From positions 1 to 10,347 of the forward strand of contig JAQTVR010000028.1 in the NCBI GenBank assembly GCA_028706995.1: a stretch of 10,347 bases of DNA, written 5' to 3'. The DNA is from Dehalococcoidales bacterium (GTDB lineage: Bacteria; Chloroflexota; Dehalococcoidia; Dehalococcoidales; UBA5627). Below are positions 1 through 6,406 of the stretch, piece by piece. The notes under the pieces were generated by a model. It saw nothing but the letters and a program-made list of their open reading frames with translations, was not told the DNA's origin and ran no database searches. The translations under genes were made by a program, and so were the position numbers. Within the stretch, counting starts at the first letter, position 1. Each line of letters opens with the position of its first letter.

Positions 1-491
1 TAAAAGGAAAAGTTTTTAAATACGGTGAGAATGTTGATACCGATGCCATAATTCCGGCGCGGTATTTAAATGTATCCGAACCGTCAGAGCTTGCAAAGCA
101 CTGTATGGAAGATATAGACCTGGAATTTATAAAGAGGGTGAATACCCGAGATATCATTGTAGCCACCACTAATTTTGGCTGTGGTTCGTCCAGAGAGCAT
201 GCTCCGATAGCCATCAAGGCATCCGGTATTTCCTGTGTTATCGCTAAAAGCTTTGCCCGTATTTTCTTTCGCAATGCCATCAACATCGGGCTGCCGGTAT
301 TGGAATGCAGCGAGGCAGTGGATAATACCAATAGTGGCGATATTATTGAGGTTGACCTGTCTAATGGTAAAATAAAGAATTTAAATTGTGGAAAAGAATT
401 TACCGCTGAGCCATATCCAGACTTTATGGGGCAGTTGATTTCAGCCGGTGGACTTGTCGAATATACTAAAAAGAGATTGGAGAAAAAGTAA
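1..491 (+). CDS. leuD: 3-isopropylmalate dehydratase small subunit, 5' end outside the window
   Basis: Small, swivelling subunit of the [4Fe-4S] isopropylmalate isomerase (LeuCD), which converts 2-isopropylmalate to 3-isopropylmalate in the cytoplasm. The frame is open from base 3 (reading KGKVFKYG...) to TAA 489-491, giving 162 visible residues. Family members usually begin a few residues before this KGKVF stretch, so only a handful of codons should be missing. Visible hallmarks are the NVDTDAIIPARYL loop near the N-terminus and NFGCGSSREHAP at 174-209. The total length fits the short archaeal-type LeuD (about 160-170 aa) rather than the ~200-aa enterobacterial type. The loop after the ARYL motif, which influences substrate choice in this family, reads YLNV. 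The large subunit LeuC is presumably just upstream. The stop codon abuts the leuB ATG, so the two are co-transcribed. With cimA downstream, the enzyme may also isomerise citramalate (inference). Confidence 0.95.
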   Translation, partial: KGKVFKYGENVDTDAIIPARYLNVSEPSELAKHCMEDIDLEFIKRVNTRDIIVATTNFGCGSSREHAPIAIKASGISCVIAKSFARIFFRNAINIGLPVLECSEAVDNTNSGDIIEVDLSNGKIKNLNCGKEFTAEPYPDFMGQLISAGGLVEYTKKRLEKK

Positions 492-1580
492 ATGAAGTTT
501 AATCTGGTTGTTTTACGCGGTGACGGTATCGGACCCGAAATTATAGCCGAATCTGTAAAAGTAATGGATGCAGTCGGCAAGAAATTCGGCCATGAATTCA
601 ATTGTGACTATGCACTTATCGGTGGTGTAGCTATAGATAAAGAGGGAACTGCGCTCTCTAAGGAGACTATTAATAAGTGTAAAAAGAGTGATGCCGTATT
701 ACTGGGCGCTGTCGGTGACCCCAGGTTTGACGACCCACAGGCTCCTATACACCCTGAGGATGGACTTCTGGCTATACGTAAAGAATTGGGCTTATTCGCT
801 AATCTGCGTCCAGTTTGTGTCTATCCGTCCCTTATTAACCACACAAATTTCAAACCAGAGGTTTTGAAAGGAGTAGATTTCATTTTTGTTCGCGAGCTTA
901 CCGGTGGTTTATACTTCGGGCATCCCAAAAAACGCTGGGAAGAGAAAGATGGCAGATGGGCTGTCGATTCGATGTTATATTCGGAGCATGAAATTGCCCG
1001 AATAGTCAGGGTCGGCTTTGAAATAGCTCGCACCAGGAAAAAGAAATTGATATCTGTAGATAAGGCAAATGTATTACAGTCATCCAGATTATGGCGGCAG
1101 GTAGCCATTGAAATTTCAATGGAATACCCGGATGTAGAATTGGAACATATGCTGGTAGATGCCTGCGCCATGAGGATAATCCAGAATCCGAGATACCTCG
1201 ATGTTTTAGTAACTGAAAACACATTCGGCGATATTTTGACGGATGAAGCTTCGATGCTGGGAGGTTCGCTGGGCATGCTGGCATCAGCCAGTCTTGCCGG
1301 GGTTCCTAAAGCAGGAAACCGAACATTGGGAATGTATGAGCCCAGCCATGGCAGTGCTCCCAAACGCGCAGGACTCAATATGGCTAACCCGATAGCAACT
1401 ATCTTGAGTATGGCAATGATGTTAAACTATTCATTAGGCTTAACTGATGAGGCCAGTGCTGTTGAAAACGCAATTAACATGGTATTGCAAGAAAATTATG
1501 GAACTTATGATATAATTGGGGAAGGCTCGATAAAGGTAACTACCAGCCAAATGGGTGATTTAATCGCCGAAAGGATATAA
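492..1580 (+). CDS. leuB: 3-isopropylmalate dehydrogenase
   Basis: Oxidatively decarboxylates 3-isopropylmalate to 2-oxoisocaproate; homologues beside CimA also act on 3-methylmalate. The 362-aa length is normal for the family. The expected catalytic set is present: R96 and R106 (IRKELGLFANLRP), R134 and Y141 (RELTGGLYFG), K191 (VDKANVLQ), D223 (LVDACAM), and D247/D251 (FGDILTDEAS). The cofactor loop is at 283-300. The ATG at 492 directly follows the leuD stop, and GGAG at 479-482 inside leuD is the ribosome site. Unusually, the loop reads HGSAPKRAG (K291, R292) where NAD-dependent members normally have Asp-Ile. Lys at this site is typical of NADP-dependent isocitrate dehydrogenases, so cofactor preference is uncertain. 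Identification as a beta-decarboxylating dehydrogenase of this family is firm; isopropylmalate as main substrate follows from the operon. Confidence 0.96.
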   Translation: MKFNLVVLRGDGIGPEIIAESVKVMDAVGKKFGHEFNCDYALIGGVAIDKEGTALSKETINKCKKSDAVLLGAVGDPRFDDPQAPIHPEDGLLAIRKELGLFANLRPVCVYPSLINHTNFKPEVLKGVDFIFVRELTGGLYFGHPKKRWEEKDGRWAVDSMLYSEHEIARIVRVGFEIARTRKKKLISVDKANVLQSSRLWRQVAIEISMEYPDVELEHMLVDACAMRIIQNPRYLDVLVTENTFGDILTDEASMLGGSLGMLASASLAGVPKAGNRTLGMYEPSHGSAPKRAGLNMANPIATILSMAMMLNYSLGLTDEASAVENAINMVLQENYGTYDIIGEGSIKVTTSQMGDLIAERI

Positions 1581-1593
1581 GGTAATTTATTAA

Positions 1594-3174
1594 ATGTCCA
1601 TACAGCTTTATGATACGACGTTAAGGGATGGTGCTCAACGCGAAGGCATCTCATTTTCTGTTGTGGACAAGCTGAATATTACACGTAAACTGGATGAGCT
1701 CGGTGTTCATTTCATAGAAGGTGGCTGGCCCGGCTCCAATCCGAAAGATATAGAGTTTTTTAATAAGGCACGGGAATTAAAACTCAAGAATACAAAACTC
1801 GTAGCTTTTGGAAGTACAAGGCGTCCTAATGGTAAAGCCGAGGATGACCCCATACTCGAATCGTTAGTCAACGCCGGCACAAAAGTAGTTACACTTGTAG
1901 CCAAATGTTCAGCACGCCAAGTTACCCGGGTTTTAGAGACCACTCTCGATGAAAATATCAATATGATAACCGACTCTATAAAATATCTTCGTGAAAAAGG
2001 AATCTCAGTATTTATCGATGCAGAGCATTTCTTTGACGGCTTTAAAGATAACCGGAAATATGCGCTGGATGTCTTGAAGGCTTCGGACAAGGCCGGTGCC
2101 AATTGCCTGGTATTATGCGATACAAACGGTGGCTCTTTACCGGACGAAATAGCCGAAGCGATTAAAGCCGTTCGAGAAGTGACTACCCTTTCTATAGGAA
2201 TCCATGCACATAACGATAGCGACCTTGCGGTAGCCGTATCCATGGCTGCCGTACAAGCCGGTGCCGTACAGGTTCAGGGAACTATCAACGGTTATGGTGA
2301 ACGCTGCGGTAATGCCAACCTTTGTTCCATTATTCCCAATCTCAAGATAAAAATGGGGATAAACTGTATCAGTAATGAAAATCTGACTAAATTATATGAA
2401 GTGGCAAGTTATATCAATGAAGCTGCCAACCTGAATCCCAATCCATCCCTGCCCTACGTCGGCACCAGTGCCTTCAGCCATAAAGCAGGATTACATGTTT
2501 CAGGACTAAGCAAATGGTCGGGAAGCTACCAGCATATAGACCCCGCCCTGGTAGGCAATAAATCCCGCATGCTCATTTCAGAGCTTTCCGGCAGGGCGAA
2601 TATCGTTCATCGTGCCGGTGAAATAGGTGTACCTCTGCCTCCGAAGGGAAAAGAGGCGCAGAAATTATTGGAGAAAGTGAAAGACCTCGAGAGCCGCGGT
2701 TTCCAGTATGAAAATGCCGAGGCTTCTTTCGATTTGCTGGTACACCGTGCGCAATCAAGCTATACATCGCCATTCGAACTGGTCGATTTTATGGTAGTTG
2801 TCGAGAGCAGGCGCAGGTCTTCTACATTACATAATGGTAACGAAGCGACAATTTCAGAAGCCATGGTTAAAGTAAAGGTAGACGGTGAGATAATGCATAT
2901 GGTGGCGGAAGGAAACGGTCCCGTCAATGCCCTCGATAGGGCTTTGCGTAAAGCCCTGCTTCAATTCTATCCGCAGCTTTCAGTTATCGAGCTTGTAGAT
3001 TATAAAGTACGCATTCTAAATTCACTTAGCACCGAATCACAGGTGAGGGTTCTTATCGAATCTACCGATGGCGCCGACCACTGGAGAACTGTGGGGAGTT
3101 CAGTTAATATAATCGAAGCAAGCTGGCTGGCACTGGCCGATAGCCTCGAATACTGGCTGCTCAAGCACAAGTAG
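1594..3174 (+). CDS. cimA: (R)-citramalate synthase
   Basis: Condenses pyruvate with acetyl-CoA to (R)-citramalate, the entry to isoleucine synthesis that bypasses threonine deaminase. The 526-residue protein has a DRE-TIM catalytic barrel at about 1-270, opening with YDTTLRDGAQREG (R11 and D12 catalytic/metal-binding). The metal-binding HAHND is at 204-208 and NGYGERCGNANL at 232-243. An accessory linker contains SHKAGLHVSG (295-304). A C-terminal LeuA-type regulatory domain spans about 380-524, with GNGPVNALDRALRKAL near 440-455; in relatives this domain gives end-product feedback inhibition. The N-terminal wording GISFSVVDKL, the IEGGWPGSNPKD stretch and the length match the CimA type rather than 2-isopropylmalate synthase. 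The ATG at 1594 lies 13 bp after leuB, with a modest TAAGG at 1578-1582. No convincing terminator follows. Homocitrate- or isopropylmalate-synthase activity is a less likely alternative. Confidence 0.92.
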   Translation: MSIQLYDTTLRDGAQREGISFSVVDKLNITRKLDELGVHFIEGGWPGSNPKDIEFFNKARELKLKNTKLVAFGSTRRPNGKAEDDPILESLVNAGTKVVTLVAKCSARQVTRVLETTLDENINMITDSIKYLREKGISVFIDAEHFFDGFKDNRKYALDVLKASDKAGANCLVLCDTNGGSLPDEIAEAIKAVREVTTLSIGIHAHNDSDLAVAVSMAAVQAGAVQVQGTINGYGERCGNANLCSIIPNLKIKMGINCISNENLTKLYEVASYINEAANLNPNPSLPYVGTSAFSHKAGLHVSGLSKWSGSYQHIDPALVGNKSRMLISELSGRANIVHRAGEIGVPLPPKGKEAQKLLEKVKDLESRGFQYENAEASFDLLVHRAQSSYTSPFELVDFMVVVESRRRSSTLHNGNEATISEAMVKVKVDGEIMHMVAEGNGPVNALDRALRKALLQFYPQLSVIELVDYKVRILNSLSTESQVRVLIESTDGADHWRTVGSSVNIIEASWLALADSLEYWLLKHK

Positions 3175-3268
3175 AAAAGAAAGCCAATAACGGATAAGGG
3201 CCAAATGTAATGTCGTACTGGAAGCCACAAAGGGCAGCTGAAGCATATGGCGGACTCAAGAATATTAA

Positions 3269-3330
3269 CGTCATTGCGAGACCATTCCCGAAGGGAAGGC
3301 GAAGCAATCTCTACCGTTCTAAATAGAACG
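3269..3330. repeat. Short REP/MITE-like element with two hairpins
   Basis: The left part contains nested inverted arms: ATTGC at 3273-3277 pairs with GCAAT at 3304-3308, and inside them TTCCC (3285-3289), loop GAA, GGGAA (3293-3297) form a perfect hairpin. It is followed by a second perfect hairpin, CGTTCT (3315-3320), loop AAAT, AGAACG (3325-3330). The outer wording (CGTCATTGCGAG ... GAAGCAATCTC) resembles a dispersed palindromic repeat I recall from intergenic regions of several bacterial genomes; I cannot check copy number here and see no second copy in the window. Its right edge coincides with the loss of reading frame homology in the hydrolase remnant at 3331-3539. It could also act as a bidirectional transcription barrier between cimA and the convergent minus-strand genes, though it lacks a clear U-tract. 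Confidence 0.6.
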
Positions 3331-3539
3331 ATCACCATATCATAAGGTCTCGCCGGTTTATTCGATGCCCCGATGCCTCTGTTATCAAAAGTAATTACGC
3401 TGTAATATTTGCGAAAGGTGGGTATATGAAATATCCAGGCATTTCTGGTGGCGGCAAATCCCATAATCAAGATCAGCGCTTCTCCATGCCCTTCGATATT
3501 GTAGTTTATATTTACTCCGTTGACCTTTGCCAGCGGCAC
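3331..3539 (-). pseudogene. Truncated alpha/beta-hydrolase (N-terminal fragment)
   Basis: Reading from GTG at 3539 leftwards, the first ~69 residues are a clear alpha/beta-hydrolase N-terminus: strand/turn VNGVNINYNIEGHG, the oxyanion-hole region ILIMGFAATRNAW (about 23-35) and FDNRGIGASNKPARPYD (51-67). A strong ribosome site, GAGG at 3546-3549, sits 6 nt before the GTG. Family members are usually about 250-290 aa and carry the GxSxG nucleophile elbow near residue 90-100, then Asp and His. None of these is present. The frame stays open as far as 3000, but from codon 70 it reads through the palindromic element and then antisense to cimA, with no hydrolase character. The gene has therefore lost its catalytic two thirds. 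It starts 23 bp after the membrane-protein gene, so the two probably shared a transcript. Whether the stub is still translated is unknown. Confidence 0.8.
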
Positions 3540-3562
3540 CGTTCACCTCGATATACTTACTA

Positions 3563-4303
3563 TTATACCGGTAAAAGTGCTATTAAATAACCCCCGGCAA
3601 TCAGGCTAAGTAGGTTTGCTATTATAACGTATAAGGTTGTCCGCCAGCGGCTGTGCTCATTTACTAGGATTAAAAATGCGATCATTTCAACGATGAATAC
3701 AAAGAATTCCCCGATTATCAGGTCAAAAATCAAATAAAAACTGCCCGTAAGAGGTAAAGCAAATCCGCTTAACCATATATACAAAGCTGTCTGGGTGATA
3801 AGATTGGTTCCCAGGAAAACAGCCCATGATCTTTTCTGCCTGTAACCGAACTCGTAAAACACGGCAGCTTCTATTAACAGTGTCAGAAAAATCCTTATAG
3901 ACCACAGGATGATAGACCTGGATAACAATGTGCCGGGGGTCAGTGTCCTGTTTGTAATGTCCAGTGTGAAAATGTTATTGTATTTCTCAAGTGGTGTATC
4001 CAGCTTTATTTCGAAGGTTTCATCCCCGGTGGTGAAATTTAAAGTATATTCTGTGGCTTTTAACTGATAGGAATAAAAGGTAAAGTAGGTTTCGATCAGT
4101 TTATTCTCTGTTCTTCCGGCTTTTATATTTTCTTCCCCGATAGTGATCTCAAGGTCATCTGGTGCGTTCGGCACGATTATCACTATCGAAGGGGGCTCTG
4201 CTGAATTGGCTAAGCATACTGATGTGGGTATAGATGCGATCGCCAGTATCACCAGTGTAAATATAAAAACCGGTAGTTTAAATCTCTTAGCCAATTTATT
4301 CAC
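3563..4303 (-). CDS. Membrane protein of unknown function with signal segment and four C-terminal helices
   Basis: I do not recognise the family. The 246-aa protein starts with a basic, hydrophobic segment (about 6-33, ending SVCLANSAEPP) that looks like a signal peptide or N-terminal anchor. A mostly beta-rich extracytoplasmic stretch of about 95 residues follows (35-125). Four hydrophobic helices come next, at roughly 130-149, 158-180, 188-213 and 222-245. The layout suggests a small extracellular domain tethered to a four-helix membrane module. The start is GTG at 4303; an in-frame TGA lies five codons upstream, so no longer form is possible, and no convincing Shine-Dalgarno is visible. 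An extended -10 promoter lies about 70 bp upstream. The truncated hydrolase follows 23 bp downstream on the same strand. The ORF is intact, with a composition like its neighbours. Function is unknown. Confidence 0.75.
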   Translation of the reverse strand: MNKLAKRFKLPVFIFTLVILAIASIPTSVCLANSAEPPSIVIIVPNAPDDLEITIGEENIKAGRTENKLIETYFTFYSYQLKATEYTLNFTTGDETFEIKLDTPLEKYNNIFTLDITNRTLTPGTLLSRSIILWSIRIFLTLLIEAAVFYEFGYRQKRSWAVFLGTNLITQTALYIWLSGFALPLTGSFYLIFDLIIGEFFVFIVEMIAFLILVNEHSRWRTTLYVIIANLLSLIAGGYLIALLPV

Positions 4304-4372
4304 CCATGCTGGAATATTTCATAGCTGTGTAATCTCCACTATGTAGTGATTTTCATCTCAGTATTTCAATCA

Positions 4373-4381
4373 ATTATATCA
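4373..4381 (-). promoter_or_regulatory. Extended -10 promoter for the minus-strand membrane-protein gene
   Basis: On the minus strand the sequence reads TGATATAAT, a perfect -10 hexamer with the extended TGn motif. No good -35 box is seen at the usual distance, as is common for extended -10 promoters. The predicted transcript would start near 4366, giving a leader of about 60 nt before the GTG at 4303. That leader contains a small inverted repeat, CACTA-TG-TAGTG (4337-4348). Confidence 0.45.
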
Positions 4382-4666
4382 CCGGGTGCCAAGATAAAGG
4401 AGGGAGTGGGCTATTAGTAATCTCTATTTTTTAAATATGAGATAAAAAATCTGATTGAAATTCATTCTTATGTTCAAATGGTATTGGAAATGCACCTATT
4501 ATTACCCATGGGTTTGGAGCTATAAAATGGAACTGCTGTGTAGTACCAAGGGGGAAATGTAAATCTGTTAAAAATATATACAAATGATATTATATATAAA
4601 ATTTATAACTTATTATTTGTTATTTATAACAATTTTGTGTCACTTTAGCAAATCTAAAAATCATTT

Positions 4667-4681
4667 CACAAAAGTTTTGTG
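4667..4681. promoter_or_regulatory. Perfect palindrome overlapping a -35 box (candidate operator)
   Basis: CACAAAA-G-TTTTGTG is a perfect 7+1+7 inverted repeat whose right arm overlaps the -35 hexamer at 4677-4682. A protein bound here would compete with RNA polymerase, so repression is the simplest reading. A further copy of the half-site TTTTGTG lies at 4633-4639, 42 bp upstream of the right arm, close to four helical turns. The regulator is unknown and none is encoded in the window. Confidence 0.45.
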
Positions 4682-4704
4682 CTTATCTTTTAATTTAGTA
4701 TAAT
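4677..4704 (+). promoter_or_regulatory. Sigma-70-type promoter for the unknown gene pair
   Basis: A perfect -10 TATAAT (4699-4704) is preceded at 16 bp by a weak -35, TTGTGC (4677-4682; only TTG matches). Transcription would start near 4711, leaving a leader of about 39 nt with GAGGA at 4736-4740, 9 nt before the ATG at 4750. The weak -35 inside a palindrome suggests a regulated promoter. Confidence 0.55.
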
Positions 4705-4749
4705 GGTTATATAGGATATCAATTAGCGCAGGATAGAGGATGGATTAAT

Positions 4750-5340
4750 ATGTCAGATATAAAAAGTGCGCATGAAATTGCCATGGAGAAAATTGCCCGT
4801 TTAGGAGATGCTACGGAAGAAGAGCAACTTAAGTGGAAGTATATACCGGAAGGTGAAAAATTGGCGACTTCATGTTTAAATGATAACAGCGATATAAAAT
4901 CAAAAATAAATAATTATGATAAGAAAATCAGAAGTTACATTTTGAAGGGTGCCGAGACCGTATTTCTTGCGAATATCGGCATTCCTAAAAATGAAAATAT
5001 AAAGAATAACAATAAGAAGGCTATGGATAATTTACTGTTCATTAAAAACGATAAGTCTGCTGTTAAAGAGATTTACGAGAAAATAGACTTTCTTTTTAAA
5101 CATTACGATGAACAGGGAAAACAGCAGAGGGAACAGTCTTATGAGCTGTTAAAGAGCGATTACCAAAACAAGCTGGAAAAGGCAATTGACCAGAAATTAG
5201 GCTCATCTTCGAATATTAATATAAATGTAGAAAGCCTGCCTCAATTCCAGGAAGAATGGCGTAAGGTAATATCTAAGCTCGATGCGCAGTATTCTAATTA
5301 TCTGGACGAATATAAACAGGAATTAAAAAACATTGACTAA
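4750..5340 (+). CDS. Lysine-rich helical protein of unknown function
   Basis: The 196-aa soluble protein has no signal peptide or membrane segment. I have a vague sense that it belongs to a conserved family of unknown function in anaerobic bacteria, but cannot name it securely. The N-terminus (MSDIKSAHEIAMEKIARLGD, then a WKYIPEGEKLA stretch at 29-39) looks like the most constrained part. The rest is highly charged and rich in Lys, Asn and Glu, with amphipathic segments at about 45-70, 103-150 and 165-194 suggesting a helical bundle or coiled coil. A short Asn/Ser-rich linker lies near 151-160. No catalytic motif is visible. The ATG at 4750 has GAGGA 9 nt upstream. The gene lies 27 bp before the next unknown gene on the same strand, so they are probably co-transcribed from the promoter at 4677-4704. 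Lower GC than the leu genes fits the Lys/Asn content. Confidence 0.75.
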   Translation: MSDIKSAHEIAMEKIARLGDATEEEQLKWKYIPEGEKLATSCLNDNSDIKSKINNYDKKIRSYILKGAETVFLANIGIPKNENIKNNNKKAMDNLLFIKNDKSAVKEIYEKIDFLFKHYDEQGKQQREQSYELLKSDYQNKLEKAIDQKLGSSSNININVESLPQFQEEWRKVISKLDAQYSNYLDEYKQELKNID

Positions 5341-5367
5341 AATCCATATATTTACAAGAGGATTCAG

Positions 5368-6078
5368 ATGGATGATAGAAACGATGAAGTCGAATATGCT
5401 GCCAGTCACACCAGGATACTCAGGCTTCCGGAACAGAAGCTATCGACATTCGGGCAGACTGTTATTAGATATTACGTGGTCACCGAACCTGTATACGCGG
5501 ATTTATCTTTAAATACAATGGAAACAGTACTGCGCCAGGGCAGGATTATCGCTGAAAAACCCAGGATAGTCACTCCATATTATCTGTCCCGGCTGGAAGG
5601 TTTTAGCCTGGGAGCCAGGATGTATTTTAATAAAATAAGCCAGGTTTATGGGCCGAGCTGCCCCGGTCTTTATTATACATATCGAAATGAACCGGGAGAG
5701 CTTTCAATTATTCCGGAAAATATCGATTTCGTAGTGAATAGAATTAATGATTATATTGAAAAGAACGATGATCGTTTAGTCGCAATAATACAGGGACAGG
5801 ATCATCTGTGGGATGTTTCTTTAATGAAGTTTATTTATGAAATAACTCAAAAATCGATTTATGTAAATCTGACGCAACTTCAGTCACAGGGGCTCATGGA
5901 TGTCGATGCCTACGGGATTCCCTTGGACGCCAAGATGAGGATCGAGCAATTATTCAAGCAACTGGTTTTGGGTAAGATCGACCCTGCCGTATTAAAGAAA
6001 GAGCTGCAATACTGGGATTTATTCGAGGATTACCAGGACAGGTTCTTCGCGACTATGAACATAGCCGGAATATTATAA
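5368..6078 (+). CDS. Conserved-looking soluble protein of unknown function
   Basis: The 236-aa protein has no signal peptide and no transmembrane helix; I recognise no characterised domain. It reads like a real globular protein. A beta-rich start (15-40) is followed by a constrained-looking block, KPRIVTPYYLSRLEGFSLGA (64-83), then YGPSCPGLYYTYRNEPGELS (94-113). A helical C-terminal half contains DDRLVAIIQGQDHLWDVSLM (134-153) and a Trp/Phe/Tyr-rich tail. Only one Cys (C98) is present, so an Fe-S role is unlikely. The start is well supported: AAGAGGA at 5356-5362 lies 5 nt before the ATG. It follows the lysine-rich gene by 27 bp and ends 328 bp before the activase cassette on the same strand, so a functional tie to that cassette is possible but unproven. 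Confidence 0.78.
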   Translation: MDDRNDEVEYAASHTRILRLPEQKLSTFGQTVIRYYVVTEPVYADLSLNTMETVLRQGRIIAEKPRIVTPYYLSRLEGFSLGARMYFNKISQVYGPSCPGLYYTYRNEPGELSIIPENIDFVVNRINDYIEKNDDRLVAIIQGQDHLWDVSLMKFIYEITQKSIYVNLTQLQSQGLMDVDAYGIPLDAKMRIEQLFKQLVLGKIDPAVLKKELQYWDLFEDYQDRFFATMNIAGIL

Positions 6079-6406
6079 TCATGAAAGGTATCAATATAAT
6101 TACCCGGGTTGGATGGAGTAGTCGAAAAAGAATCCGGACCTCTTCGAGTAATTTATAAGTCTACCCCGATATATCTTCCCACAAAAGAAATTTTATTGGG
6201 ACTATATTAATGCCGTATTTATTCCACTGATTCATGGGAAGACAGACAATTATATTGGTTGTAATAACGACCTTACTCATGTTTTGCTCCTTAATGAATA
6301 CAGCAAGCCAGTGATGGATTTTAATATAATAAAAGGCATAAACAATATTTACAATAGTATATAATAAAATAAAACTTGATAATAAATTATTTGGGTTAAA
6401 ATTCCT
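6079..6406. other. Gene-free AT-rich stretch upstream of the activase cassette
   Basis: This 328-bp region holds no convincing gene, RNA or terminator. A 25-codon frame (6081-6158, basic peptide) begins 2 nt after the preceding stop, but lacks a good ribosome site and family resemblance. Two perfect TATAAT strings (6325-6330 and 6360-6365) occur in very AT-rich sequence without a properly spaced -35. A better-spaced pair lies right at the downstream gene and is listed separately. Confidence 0.5.
6376..6402 (+). promoter_or_regulatory. Candidate promoter placing transcription start at the activase-cassette ATG
   Basis: TTGATA (6376-6381) and TAAAAT (6397-6402) are separated by 15 bp, slightly short. 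A -10 box here would place the transcript start around 6407-6409, essentially at the ATG (6407). This coincides with the absence of any Shine-Dalgarno before that ATG. It may be chance in AT-rich DNA. Confidence 0.25.

Larger units (their letters stand above)
4304..4749. other. AT-rich divergent intergenic region
   Basis: This 446-bp stretch separates the minus-strand membrane-protein unit from the plus-strand unknown genes and carries promoters for both directions, listed separately. I see no RNA gene or credible small coding region. Other structure is a 10-bp palindrome, ACCCATGGGT (4504-4513), and AT-rich inverted repeats around 4600-4630. Composition is clearly more AT-rich than the flanking biosynthetic genes from about 4560 onwards. 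Confidence 0.6.

Noticed and set aside
821..1378. Long minus-strand open frame antisense to leuB
   Set aside because: It lies opposite a gene with a full set of catalytic residues, and its Ser/Pro-rich translation resembles no protein family. It is a codon-usage shadow.
3210..3326. 38-codon plus-strand frame after cimA
   Set aside because: Its second half is encoded by the palindromic element and no ribosome site precedes it.
3000..3330. C-terminal continuation of the minus-strand hydrolase reading frame
   Set aside because: From codon 70 it reads through the palindromic element and then antisense to the cimA 3' end; no hydrolase motif or plausible domain appears.
4143..4346. 67-codon plus-strand frame opposite the membrane-protein signal segment
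   Set aside because: The minus-strand reading gives a convincing signal segment followed by a full membrane protein; this frame is its shadow.
4504..4513. Palindrome ACCCATGGGT as an operator
   Set aside because: Short, single, and about 190 bp from the nearest plausible -10 box, so chance is a sufficient explanation.
6081..6158. 25-codon plus-strand frame directly after the unknown gene at 5368-6078
   Set aside because: Weak ribosome site, no recognisable peptide features apart from basic charge, and such short frames are expected by chance.
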